Source: Croceibacterium sp. TMG7-5b_MA50 (GTDB lineage Bacteria; Pseudomonadota; Alphaproteobacteria; Sphingomonadales; Sphingomonadaceae). From it: a DNA stretch of 64,000 nt. Made by a program: the position numbers and the translations under genes. The notes under the pieces were generated by a model. The model was given only the letters and a program-made list of their open reading frames with translations. It searched no databases and had not been told where the DNA came from. Of this stretch, positions 54,520 through 62,888 are shown in pieces; the first letter of the stretch is position 1, and every line of letters starts with the position of its first letter. The stretch covers positions 1,568,001 through 1,632,000 of the forward strand of contig NZ_CP156082.1 of NCBI RefSeq assembly GCF_039830145.1, read 5' to 3'.

Positions 54520-55569
54520 ATGGCACGCAAGGCACACCGCACCGGGGGCTATCCCGGTGCAGATCCGCTGGGGTTCCACCCGGAAGACCGCCGCGACGCC
54601 GCCCGGCGATCCCGGATCGAGGTGCTGTTCGACGAACAGATCATGCTGGGCAGCCTGTTTGGCGAGTTCGACGCCAATCTGGTGCAGATCGAGAACCGGC
54701 TGGGCGTGTTCATCGCGGCGCGCGGTAACCGGGTCGTGATCGAAGGCACGCAGGACGATGTCGCCCGCGCCCGGCAGGTACTGACCGCCATGCACGAACG
54801 CATGCTGAGCGGCCAGGTCATGGATGCAGGCGTGATCGAATCACTTATCGGAATGAGTAACGAACCCGTGCTGGAAGGCATCATCACCGGCGACGCCAAG
54901 GGTCCGCCCGTCGCCATCCGCACCCGGCGCAAGACCATCGTGCCGCGCACCGCCATGCAGGCGGACTACATGCGCGCGCTCGCCAGCCGGGACATCATCT
55001 TCGCGCTGGGCCCGGCGGGCACCGGCAAGACTTATGTCGCCGTGGCGCAGGCGGTCAGCCAGCTGATCACCGGCAGCGTCCAGCGCCTGATCCTGTCCCG
55101 TCCCGCTGTGGAGGCGGGCGAGCGGCTGGGCTTCCTGCCCGGCGACATGAAGGAGAAGGTCGATCCGTATCTGCGCCCCCTGTACGATGCGCTGTACGAT
55201 TGCCTTCCGGCAGAGCAGGTCGAGCGCCGGATCGCATCGGGCGAGATCGAGATCGCGCCCATCGCCTTCATGCGCGGACGCACGCTGGCCGACGCCTTCA
55301 TCATCCTGGACGAGGCGCAGAACACCACGCGCGAACAGATGAAGATGTTCCTCACCCGCTTCGGCCAGAACAGCCGCATGGTCGTATGCGGCGATCCACG
55401 GCAGGTCGACATTCCCGGCGGGGTCAATGCCAGTGGTCTCGCCGACGCGGTGACGCGGCTGGAGGGGGTGGAAGGCATCAACGTCACCCGCTTCGCGGCG
55501 AGCGACGTGGTCCGCCATCCCATCGTTGGTCGCATCGTCGAGGCTTACGAGGGCGAAGGCGCAGCCTGA
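54520..55569 (+). CDS. phoH: PhoH-family ATPase
   Basis: PhoH proteins are ATPases linked to RNA metabolism and phosphate stress. The 349 residues have an N-terminal KH-like region, Walker A LGPAGTGKTYVAVAQAV (about residue 165), Walker B FIILDEAQNTTREQMKMFLTRFG and the sensor GDPRQVDIPGG. It starts the phoH-ybeY-corC run; the spacer to ybeY is only three bases. Confidence 0.94.
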   Translation: MARKAHRTGGYPGADPLGFHPEDRRDAARRSRIEVLFDEQIMLGSLFGEFDANLVQIENRLGVFIAARGNRVVIEGTQDDVARARQVLTAMHERMLSGQVMDAGVIESLIGMSNEPVLEGIITGDAKGPPVAIRTRRKTIVPRTAMQADYMRALASRDIIFALGPAGTGKTYVAVAQAVSQLITGSVQRLILSRPAVEAGERLGFLPGDMKEKVDPYLRPLYDALYDCLPAEQVERRIASGEIEIAPIAFMRGRTLADAFIILDEAQNTTREQMKMFLTRFGQNSRMVVCGDPRQVDIPGGVNASGLADAVTRLEGVEGINVTRFAASDVVRHPIVGRIVEAYEGEGAA

Positions 55570-55572
55570 GCC

Positions 55573-56064
55573 ATGGAACTCGACATCGATGTGGAGGAGC
55601 CGTGGCCGGCGGGTGACTGGCACGGCCTGGCCGCCCGCGCGGCCGAAGCGCTGGCCGGGATCGCACCCGAACTCGCCAATCCGCGCCTGTCCGCCAGTCT
55701 GCTGTTCACCAGCGATGCGGAGGTGCACCAGCTGAACCGCGAATGGCGTGACCGGGACAAGCCGACCAACGTGCTGTCCTTCCCCATGCTGGAGCGGGAT
55801 GATCTGCTGGACCTTGCCGCCGACGGCCCGCCCGAGATGCTGGGCGACATCGCACTGGCGCACGAGACCTGCGCCCGGGAAGCGGCGGACAAAGGGGTCC
55901 CCTTTGACCATCATGCCGCACACCTGATCGTTCACGGCCTGCTGCATCTGGCCGGCCACGATCACGAGATCGGCGAGGCGGAAGCCGACGCGATGGAGGC
56001 GCTGGAAACAAAGGCGCTTGCGATCCTGGGCATCGCCGACCCATATGGGGGCGTCCCGGCCTGA
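55573..56064 (+). CDS. ybeY: Endoribonuclease YbeY (rRNA maturation factor)
   Basis: YbeY is a zinc-dependent RNase in 16S 3' maturation and ribosome quality control. The 163 residues carry LNREWRDRDKPTNVLSFPM and the zinc motif HLIVHGLLHLAGHDHE (HGxxHLxGHDH). It is between phoH and a CorC-type gene, the usual order in alphaproteobacteria. Confidence 0.95.
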   Translation: MELDIDVEEPWPAGDWHGLAARAAEALAGIAPELANPRLSASLLFTSDAEVHQLNREWRDRDKPTNVLSFPMLERDDLLDLAADGPPEMLGDIALAHETCAREAADKGVPFDHHAAHLIVHGLLHLAGHDHEIGEAEADAMEALETKALAILGIADPYGGVPA

Positions 56065-56101
56065 GCCGGTGGTGAAGAACAGCAAGGAATAGACCGGGGC
56101 A

Positions 56102-57028
56102 ATGCCCGAACCTTCCAATACCGCCGCCGGAGACGCGGACAGTAAACGCGGCCTCTGGCATGCCATCCGCTCCTTCTTCGACGAGGAGAGCGAACTGAGC
56201 CTGCGCGCGCAGATCGAGGAAGCGATCAGCGAGGCGGAGGACGGGAACGCCAGCGGCGAGCGGGAGGGCGACCGCAACGACCTATCCCCGGTCGAGCTGG
56301 TGATGCTGCGTAACCTGCTGCATTTCAGCGAACATGACGCGGACGACGTGGCCATTCCGCGCGGCGAGATCATCGCCGTGTCCGCCGATGCCAGCTGGGA
56401 CGACCTGGTCGCCCTGTTTGCCGAGCATGGCCATTCTCGGGTGCCGGTCTACCGCGATACGCTGGACCGGGTGATTGGCATGATCCACATCAAGGACGTG
56501 TTCGGATATCTGGCGGCGGGCCGCACGCCGCCGGCGGACTGGACCGTGCTGATGCGCCAGCCGCTATATGTGCCGCAGGCCCGCGGCGCGCTGGACGTGC
56601 TGGCGGACATGCGCGCCAGCCGCACGCACCTCGCCATCGTGGTGGACGAGTTTTCCGGCACCGACGGGATCATCACGATCGAGGACTTGGTGGAGGAGAT
56701 CGTCGGCGACATCGAGGACGAGCATGACGATGCCCCGATAGAACTGGTCGTGCCGATCGGGGCCGGCATGTGGGACGCCGATGCCCGTGCCGAACTGGAC
56801 GACGTGGCCGCGGCGATAGGCGATCCCCGCATCGCCGAGGTGGAGGAATCGATCGATACGATCGGCGGCCTCGCAGTAGTGCTGGCGGAACACGTCCCCT
56901 CCCCCGGGGAAGTCGTGACGCATAGCAGCGGCTGGCGGATCGAGGTGACAGACGGAGACGAGACCCGCGTCACCCGGCTACGCCTGCACCAGCCAGAGGA
57001 GCAGCTTGATCCAGCGGAAACCGCCTGA
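56102..57028 (+). CDS. CorC/HlyC-type CBS-domain protein
   Basis: This 308-residue cytoplasmic protein has a CBS pair (about 75-200; PRGEIIAVSADASWDDLVALFAEHGHSRVPVYRDTLDRVIGMIHIKDVFGYL and RGALDVLADMRASRTHLAIVVDEFSGTDGIITIEDLVEEIVGDIEDEHD). A CorC_HlyC transporter-associated domain (about 215-295) ends near SSGWRIEVTDGDETRVTRLRL. Such proteins are associated with magnesium efflux or membrane integrity. It follows ybeY by 37 bases; mgtE, a magnesium channel, lies about 1.5 kb further on. Confidence 0.92.
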   Translation: MPEPSNTAAGDADSKRGLWHAIRSFFDEESELSLRAQIEEAISEAEDGNASGEREGDRNDLSPVELVMLRNLLHFSEHDADDVAIPRGEIIAVSADASWDDLVALFAEHGHSRVPVYRDTLDRVIGMIHIKDVFGYLAAGRTPPADWTVLMRQPLYVPQARGALDVLADMRASRTHLAIVVDEFSGTDGIITIEDLVEEIVGDIEDEHDDAPIELVVPIGAGMWDADARAELDDVAAAIGDPRIAEVEESIDTIGGLAVVLAEHVPSPGEVVTHSSGWRIEVTDGDETRVTRLRLHQPEEQLDPAETA

Positions 57029-57100
57029 TCCATGCCCGGTTAATGCTGCACTTGCGAGAAACCACTCGACACAGGTTGCAAATTTTAGAACAGTGAAGTC

Positions 57101-57979
57101 ATGCGTCGTCTGCCACCTCTAAGGGCGCTCGAAGCGTTCGTCCGCGTGGTGCGTCTGGGTTCCGCTCGCGCGGCGGCGGACGAGCTGAGCCTCAGCCCCA
57201 GCGCGCTGTCGCGCCGTGTCGCCAATTTGGAAGATTTCATCGGCAAGAAGCTGTTCAGCCGCAGCGGGCAGGTGATGAAGCTGACGGATGAAGGCCGCGC
57301 CTTCTACGACGCGGTCGCGCCGCATCTGGAATCGCTGGCGGTGGCGGTGGAATCGCAGTCGGAAAACCTGCAATTGCTGCGGCTCAGGATCGGCGTGCTG
57401 CCGCTGTTCGGTACCCAGCGGCTGTTCCCCCGCCTTCCCGAACTGCGCACCCGCCATCCACGGCTGCATATCGACATCGACACGCAGCCCGACCCGATCG
57501 AGCGGGTGGGCGACACGCTGGACGCCGCGATCGTGCTCAGCACCGAACCGCCCAAGCCACTGTACCGGGTGGAGCTGAGCAAGAACACGGTCCATGCCAT
57601 CTGTAGCAAGGCGCTGGCCGAACAGCTCGGCCCCGAGCCGTCGATGGATGCGCTGGCGGAGCAGACCTTCCTGGTCCACACCGAAATGCCGCTGAGCTTC
57701 GAGGCGTGGAAGAACGCCTTCGGCCTCGCCGACCTGGCGCCTAACGCCATCGATCATTATGATTCCGGGCAGTTGATCCTGGAGGCGGCGGCGCAGGGTC
57801 TGGGCATCGCCATCCTGAACGACGATTATACCAAGCGGCTGAACGATCCGCGATTGGCGGGCCTGTTCGACATGCCGGTGCCGAGCCCGTACAGCTACTT
57901 CTTCGTCTGCCGCCCGGCCGACCTGGAAAGCCGGCCGGTGCGAATTTTCCACGATTGGGTCGTAGGCGCGGAGCTTTGA
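57101..57979 (+). CDS. LysR-family transcriptional regulator (GcvA-like)
   Basis: This LysR regulator of 292 residues has HTH RRLPPLRALEAFVRVVRLGSARAAADELSLSPSALSRRVANLEDFIG (2-48) and wing LFSRSGQVMKLTDEGRAFYD. The effector domain begins at about 90 (LRIGVLPLFGTQRLFPRLPELRTRHPRLHIDI). It stands alone after corC and converges with the cyclophilin gene. The target is unknown. Confidence 0.9.
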   Translation: MRRLPPLRALEAFVRVVRLGSARAAADELSLSPSALSRRVANLEDFIGKKLFSRSGQVMKLTDEGRAFYDAVAPHLESLAVAVESQSENLQLLRLRIGVLPLFGTQRLFPRLPELRTRHPRLHIDIDTQPDPIERVGDTLDAAIVLSTEPPKPLYRVELSKNTVHAICSKALAEQLGPEPSMDALAEQTFLVHTEMPLSFEAWKNAFGLADLAPNAIDHYDSGQLILEAAAQGLGIAILNDDYTKRLNDPRLAGLFDMPVPSPYSYFFVCRPADLESRPVRIFHDWVVGAEL

Positions 57980-57984
57980 TGCCG

Positions 57985-58000
57985 CCCCGCGCCGGCGGGG
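57985..58000. terminator. Stem-loop between convergent LysR and cyclophilin genes
   Basis: CCCCGC (57985-57990) pairs with GCGGGG (57995-58000) around a four-base loop, in the 22 bases between two convergent genes. There is no U-tract on either side. It may work in both directions but only as a weak terminator. Confidence 0.4.
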
Positions 58001-58001
58001 A

Positions 58002-58463
58002 TCAGGAAATGGTCGCCTTGACGATCTTGCCGGGGCTGCGCGGCGGCTCGCCCTTGGGCAGCGCGTCGACATGCTCCATGCCGCTCTCCACCTGGCCCCA
58101 AACGGTGTACTGCTTGTCCAGGAAGCGAGCATCGTCCAGGCAGATGAAGAACTGACTGTTGGCGCTGTTAGGCGCCTGCGTGCGCGCCATCGAACAGACG
58201 CCGCGCACATGCGGCTCGGCGTTGAATTCCGCCTTCAGGTCCGGCTTCGGGCTGCCGCCCATGCCGGTGCCGGTCGGATCGCCGCCCTGCGCCATGAAGC
58301 CGTCGATCACGCGGTGGAACACCACGCCATCGTAGAAGCCCTCGTTCGCCAGTTCCGTGATCCGCTCCACATGGCCTGGGGCGAGGTCAGGGCGCAGCTT
58401 GATGACGACGTCGCGCGCCTCGCCATCGCCGGTGTCGAGGGTGAAGGTCAGGGTGTCGGCCAT
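58002..58463 (-). CDS. Peptidyl-prolyl cis-trans isomerase, cyclophilin type
   Basis: This 153-residue cytoplasmic cyclophilin catalyses proline isomerisation. It shows FYDGVVFHRVIDGFMAQGGDPTGTGMGGSP (active-site FHRVI...QGGD) and NSANSQFFICLDDARFLDKQYTVWGQVESGMEHVDAL. I chose the ATG at 58463 (MADTLTFTLD), with GGGAG upstream. The frame's upstream extension is not supported. Confidence 0.95.
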   Translation of the reverse strand: MADTLTFTLDTGDGEARDVVIKLRPDLAPGHVERITELANEGFYDGVVFHRVIDGFMAQGGDPTGTGMGGSPKPDLKAEFNAEPHVRGVCSMARTQAPNSANSQFFICLDDARFLDKQYTVWGQVESGMEHVDALPKGEPPRSPGKIVKATIS

Positions 58464-58562
58464 GCTGTTGCTCCCAGTAAATGCGTTGGTCGCGGCATAT
58501 AGGGACCGCCCGCGCGAAGTCACGCGCTTGCTTTTGTGCCCCGCCCGCATAGACCGCAGCCC

Positions 58563-59978
58563 ATGGCCGATCCCGACGATACCGACCTGCTGCCCGACGC
58601 CGCCCCGCGCGACGAGGACGAGCAGCTGGACGAGGACAACCGGCTGAAGCCCGCCTTCGTCGATGCCGTGCGGGAGGCGGTGGCGGAGGGCGACACCGGC
58701 CGCGCCTACGAACTGGTGGAGCCGCTGCACCCGGCCGACATCGCCGACCTGCTGGAACTGCTGGAGCCGGGCGACCGGCACGCGCTGGCCGCGGCGATCA
58801 CCGACCTGATGACTGGCGAGGTCATCGCCGAACTGAACGATTACGTCCGCGACGAGATGATGGAGGCGCTACCCGCCGCCGCCGTCGCCACCATCGCCGA
58901 ACAGCTCGACACCGATGACGCCGTCCAGCTGATCGAGGATCTGGAGCCGGAGGACCAGCGCGCCGTTCTGGCCGAGCTGGACCCGGAAGACCGCGCCGCG
59001 ATCGAGAGTGCGCTCGCCTACCCGGAGGAATCCGCCGGTCGCCTGATGCAGCGCGAGCTGGTCGCCGTGCCCGAGCACATGAGTGTCGGCGACCTGATCG
59101 ACTATCTGCGCGAGCGCGAGGACCTCACCACCGAGTTCTGGGAGGTGTTCGTGGTCGATCACCGCCACCGCCCGGTCGGCACCTGCCAGTTGTCGTGGGT
59201 GCTGCGATCCCCGCGCCATATTCCGCTGGCCGACGTGATGAAGCGCGAACAGACGCTGATCCCCGTGGCGATGGATCAGGAGGAGGTCGCGCTCCGCTTC
59301 CAGAAATACGCGCTGATTAGCGCCGCGGTGGTTGACGAGAGCGGGCGGCTGGTGGGGCAGCTGACCGTCGACGACATCGTGCACATCATCCAGGAAGAGG
59401 CGGGTGAGGACGCGCTGCTGATGAGTGGTGCGGGCGAAGGCGACATCAACGAGCCTTTGCGCGAAACCTACTCGGCACGCGTGCGCTGGCTGATCGCCAA
59501 TCTCGGCACCGCCCTCATCGCCAGCCTGATCATCAGCGCGTTCGGCGCCGCGATCGAGCAATTGGTGGCGCTTGCGGTGCTGATGCCGATCGTCGCCAGC
59601 ATCGGCGGCAATGCCGGGACGCAGACCATGGCGGTGACGGTGCGCGCAATCGCCACCAACCAGCTGACGCAATCGAACACCCGCCGCATCCTTGGCCGTG
59701 AACTGCGTGTGGCGATGATGAACGGCGTCACCGTGGCGGTGCTGGTGGGACTGGCGACCGCGCTGGTGTTCACGCCGCAACTGGGCGGTGTGATCGCGCT
59801 GGCGGTGGTCATCAACATCCTGACCGCGGGCATGGCGGGCGTCATCGTGCCGGTGCTGTTCGACCGGCTGGATCAGGACCCGGCGGTGGCAAGCAGCGTG
59901 TTCGTGACGATGATCACGGATTCCATGGGCTTCTTCGCGTTCCTGGGGCTGGCGGTCGCCGCCGGATTGACCGGCTAG
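58563..59978 (+). CDS. mgtE: Magnesium channel/transporter MgtE
   Basis: MgtE is a Mg2+-gated inner-membrane channel. The 471 residues have a cytoplasmic N domain (LEPLHPADIADLLELLEPGDR-type helices), a CBS pair (about 155-280, ending LTVDDIVHIIQEEAGEDALLM), a plug helix, and five membrane segments with the pore sequence PIVASIGGNAGTQTMAVTVRAIA, the family hallmark GGNxGxQ. I chose the ATG at 58563 (MADPDDTD). It is near a CorC-type gene. Confidence 0.95.
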   Translation: MADPDDTDLLPDAAPRDEDEQLDEDNRLKPAFVDAVREAVAEGDTGRAYELVEPLHPADIADLLELLEPGDRHALAAAITDLMTGEVIAELNDYVRDEMMEALPAAAVATIAEQLDTDDAVQLIEDLEPEDQRAVLAELDPEDRAAIESALAYPEESAGRLMQRELVAVPEHMSVGDLIDYLREREDLTTEFWEVFVVDHRHRPVGTCQLSWVLRSPRHIPLADVMKREQTLIPVAMDQEEVALRFQKYALISAAVVDESGRLVGQLTVDDIVHIIQEEAGEDALLMSGAGEGDINEPLRETYSARVRWLIANLGTALIASLIISAFGAAIEQLVALAVLMPIVASIGGNAGTQTMAVTVRAIATNQLTQSNTRRILGRELRVAMMNGVTVAVLVGLATALVFTPQLGGVIALAVVINILTAGMAGVIVPVLFDRLDQDPAVASSVFVTMITDSMGFFAFLGLAVAAGLTG

Positions 59979-60000
59979 GCCGCGTTCCTATCTGCCGGTC

Positions 60001-60402
60001 ATGCCGCTCAACATGACCCCCCTCAACATGACCAAGGTCGCGTTCGCCTGCCCCAACCTGGATGTGCTGCGGGATCGGCTGGCGATCTCCGGCCACACCA
60101 CCACCCGGTTCCTACCCAAGCGGCACACGGAAATGGTCGGCGGATCGCTGTTCTGGATCATGGATCATGCGCTGGTCGCGCGCAGCGAGATCACCGGCTT
60201 CGACCAGCCGGAGGCGGGCGGGCGCTGGGCCATTCGGCTGAGCGGGCTGATCCCGGTGCAGCCGCGCGCGCGCCGCGCGCATCAGGGCTGGCGCTATCTG
60301 GAGGCGGCCGACGCGCCGCCCGACCTTGCCGCGGGCGAGCTGGCCGGCGCGGTACTGCCGGGCAAGCTGCTGCGCGAACTGGCGCGACTGGGCCTCGACT
60401 AG
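60001..60402 (+). CDS. DUF1489 protein
   Basis: This alphaproteobacterial family of unknown function has about 133 residues. The core KVAFACPNLDVLRDRL, PKRHTEMVGGSLFWIMDHALVARSEITGF and LIPVQPRARRAHQGWRYLEAADAP are typical. The start region holds a direct repeat of CTCAACATGACC (60007-60018 and 60022-60033), so the protein may begin at the first or second of several Met codons (MPLNMTPLNMTKV). It converges with nudC, overlapping by four bases at the ends. Confidence 0.85.
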   Translation: MPLNMTPLNMTKVAFACPNLDVLRDRLAISGHTTTRFLPKRHTEMVGGSLFWIMDHALVARSEITGFDQPEAGGRWAIRLSGLIPVQPRARRAHQGWRYLEAADAPPDLAAGELAGAVLPGKLLRELARLGLD

Positions 60403-61283
60403 ATCGGCCGATCCGTCCACCAGCGCAGGAGGTTGTAGGCGACCGCAGTGGCAGGTGGTGGATCGAACGGTCCCTCGCCCACATTGTCCAGCGCCCGGCC
60501 CACCTCCGCCCGGGTGAACCAGCGGGCATCCTCCAGTTCATCCGGGTCGAGGGTCAGGCGGTGGTCCGTGGCCTGTGCCACGCAGGCGAGCATCAGCTGT
60601 GACGGGAATGGCCATGGCTGGCTGAACAGGTAGCGGACGTCGCACACTGGGACGCCGGTCTCCTCCCGCACTTCGCGCGCGACTGCTTCCTCCAGCGTCT
60701 CGCCCGGCTCCACGAAGCCTGCCAGCGCCGAATAGCGGCCCGGCGGGAAGCGCGCCTGCCGGCCGAGCAGCAGGCGGTCCTGATGCTCGACCAGCATGAT
60801 CACAACCGGATCGGTGCGCGGGAAATGGCTGGCGCCGCAGCCGGTGCAGTCACGCTGCCAGCCACCCTTGGCAGGCACGGTCGGCGAGCCGCAATTGGCG
60901 CAGAACCGGTGGCGAGCGTGCCAGTCGATCAGGCTGCGCGCGCCGCCATACAGCGCCAGGTCCGCCGCCGACAGCGCTCCGATCAGGTGCCACAAATCCT
61001 GCCGGGCGAGCAGCGGCAGCGCATCGCCAAGCTGCGGCACCGCCGCGAAGCGCGGTCGGCCGTCCAGCAGGCCGAGGAACACCAGCTCCGCAGCATCAGG
61101 CACCAACGGCAGCCAGCGCAGCCGATCCCGTTCATCTATTCGCGGCAGGAGACCGTCGAGGTCCAGCACCAGCGCATCGCCGCCCGCAGCCAGCGCGGCG
61201 ATGGCGGCGGGATCGCGTCGCAAGGCATCGGCCCGGTCCATCGGCGAGCCGGCGAAGCCGATTGCCGGAGGCGCAGCCATCAT
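60399..61283 (-). CDS. nudC: NAD+ diphosphatase NudC
   Basis: NudC hydrolyses NADH and removes NAD caps from RNA. The 294 residues have the zinc ribbon FCANCGSPTVPAKGGWQRDCTGCGASHFPRTDPVVIML, the Nudix box GFVEPGETLEEAVAREVREETGV and the NudC signature SQPWPFPSQLM. Its start overlaps the stop of the serine hydrolase gene (ATGA). Confidence 0.95.
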   Translation of the reverse strand: MMAAPPAIGFAGSPMDRADALRRDPAAIAALAAGGDALVLDLDGLLPRIDERDRLRWLPLVPDAAELVFLGLLDGRPRFAAVPQLGDALPLLARQDLWHLIGALSAADLALYGGARSLIDWHARHRFCANCGSPTVPAKGGWQRDCTGCGASHFPRTDPVVIMLVEHQDRLLLGRQARFPPGRYSALAGFVEPGETLEEAVAREVREETGVPVCDVRYLFSQPWPFPSQLMLACVAQATDHRLTLDPDELEDARWFTRAEVGRALDNVGEGPFDPPPATAVAYNLLRWWTDRPI

Positions 61284-62575
61284 CTTGCCGGCAGGCCGAG
61301 GTTGCCAGCGACGACGCGGAGCAGTTCCTCCTGCAAGCCATAGGCCTGGCCCGGCATGAACTGGGTGTAGAGCGACAGGCGCGTGGCGCTGGGCAGGTGG
61401 ACGAAGCCGATTGTGCCCGCCGCGCCGGACCAGCCGAACAACCCCGCCTGCGCCCCGCGCCCGACCATGCCTCCAGCGCCATAGCCGGCCGCGCCGCCGC
61501 CGAACTCGCCGCCGGGCACCAGCGTGTCTGGCAGCAGGTCCGCCGTGGCGAGGCGGACCGCCGCCTCCGTCATCACCCGTCGACCGTCGATCGCCCCGCC
61601 GCCGACGATCATCTGCAGGAAGCGGTCGTAATCATGCGGAGTGGATACTAGCCCTGCCCCGCCAAACGGAAATGGCGGCGGGTCGAGATAGATGGAGCTG
61701 GCCGCAAGGTCGATCGGCAACAGCGTCTCCCCCACGATCAGGTAATTGTCGGTCAGGCGCGCCACGTCCGATGCCGGCACCTGGAAGCCTGTGTCTGCCA
61801 TGCCGCACGGATCGAAGATGCGCTCTTGCAGGAAGTGGTCGAACGGCGTGCCGGTGACGACCTCTATCACCCGGCCAATCAGGTCGAGACCCACGCCGTA
61901 GCTCCAGCGTTCGCCCGGCTGGTATACCAGCGGCACGGTGGCAAGATCGTCGGCGAAGCGCTCGAGGCTGGACGTGGGCGTACCGGTGAAGTTGTCCGGC
62001 CCCTGGACCCGGCTGACCAGCGCGGGCACCAGCCCCTTCTGCCGGTAAAGATCCGCGAGAGGGCCTTGCTGCACGATCGAATAGCCGAGCCCGCCGGTAT
62101 GCGTCAGCAGGTGGCGCATGGTCAGCTGGCGGGTCGCAGGCTCCAGATTGTCGGGCGTGACCGCGCCGTCAGGCTGCTTCTGCACCTGCATCTGCGTAAA
62201 CGCGGGCAGCACGTCGGCGACCGGCTGGTCCAGCGCGATGCGTCCATCGTCCAGCAGCATGGCCGCGGCCATGCCGGTGACGGGCTTGGTCATGGAATAG
62301 ATGCGATACAGGCTGTCGGACGCCACCGGCACGCGGCTGGTGAAACTCAGCGTACCCCGCTCGATCATCTGCGGTGGCTGCTGGCCCTGTCCAATGGCGA
62401 TGATCATGTTGGCGACCTTGCGCTGCGTCACGTAGCGTTCGGCAAGCGCCGCCAGAGCGGGCCATTCCTGCGCCTCCTGCGCCAGCAGTGCGACCGGCGC
62501 GGTGCCCAGCAGCGCCAGCGCGCCAATCCCTGCGCCGCGCACCAGCAAGGCCCGGCGATCGATCGATCCGTTCAT
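61280..62575 (-). CDS. Serine hydrolase of the beta-lactamase/class C family
   Basis: This 431-residue exported hydrolase has a Tat-like leader (IDRRALLVRGAGIGALALLGTAP). The SxxK motif is SMTKPVTGMAAAML (about residue 90), the YxN-type second motif is probably in RWSYGVGLDLIG, and a HTGGLGYS segment is typical of the family. Likely roles are esterase or D-aminopeptidase-like activity rather than antibiotic resistance. I chose the ATG at 62575 because AAGGA stands eight bases upstream. Confidence 0.88.
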   Translation of the reverse strand: MNGSIDRRALLVRGAGIGALALLGTAPVALLAQEAQEWPALAALAERYVTQRKVANMIIAIGQGQQPPQMIERGTLSFTSRVPVASDSLYRIYSMTKPVTGMAAAMLLDDGRIALDQPVADVLPAFTQMQVQKQPDGAVTPDNLEPATRQLTMRHLLTHTGGLGYSIVQQGPLADLYRQKGLVPALVSRVQGPDNFTGTPTSSLERFADDLATVPLVYQPGERWSYGVGLDLIGRVIEVVTGTPFDHFLQERIFDPCGMADTGFQVPASDVARLTDNYLIVGETLLPIDLAASSIYLDPPPFPFGGAGLVSTPHDYDRFLQMIVGGGAIDGRRVMTEAAVRLATADLLPDTLVPGGEFGGGAAGYGAGGMVGRGAQAGLFGWSGAAGTIGFVHLPSATRLSLYTQFMPGQAYGLQEELLRVVAGNLGLPAR

Positions 62576-62669
62576 CGGCAGCATCCTTCAGGTCCTTCGC
62601 GAAAGCGTAGCACCGGCGGCATGCCCGGCAAGCTTGCGCAACCGATGTGTCTTGCCTACATAACACACC

Positions 62670-62888
62670 ATGAACGTCCTCGCTTTCCTGATCGGCCTGT
62701 TCGCTTTCGCGCTGGCGATCCCGTCAACCATCCCCTTCCTCGGCTGGGGCAACTGGTTCGTGCTGCCCATCGCGCTGACCGGCGCGGTCGTTGGAGCGCT
62801 GTCGTCGAGGAACGGCGGACGCAATTTCTGCCTGATCGTGTTCGTGCTGGCGACCATCCGCCTGATGCTGGGCGGCGGCATCTTCTAG
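62670..62888 (+). CDS. Small membrane protein of unknown function
   Basis: The 72-residue protein has three hydrophobic segments (NVLAFLIGLFAFALAIPSTI, WFVLPIALTGAVVGALSS, FCLIVFVLATIRLMLGGG). It looks like a real membrane protein, not chance coding. It lies on the strand opposite the 3' end of mutY, overlapping it by 165 bases. Confidence 0.6.
   Translation: MNVLAFLIGLFAFALAIPSTIPFLGWGNWFVLPIALTGAVVGALSSRNGGRNFCLIVFVLATIRLMLGGGIF

Noticed and set aside
61280-62575. Antibiotic-resistance beta-lactamase
   Set aside because: The protein has SxxK but resembles general class C-like esterases/peptidases, and lacks a clear KTG-type context; resistance cannot be claimed.
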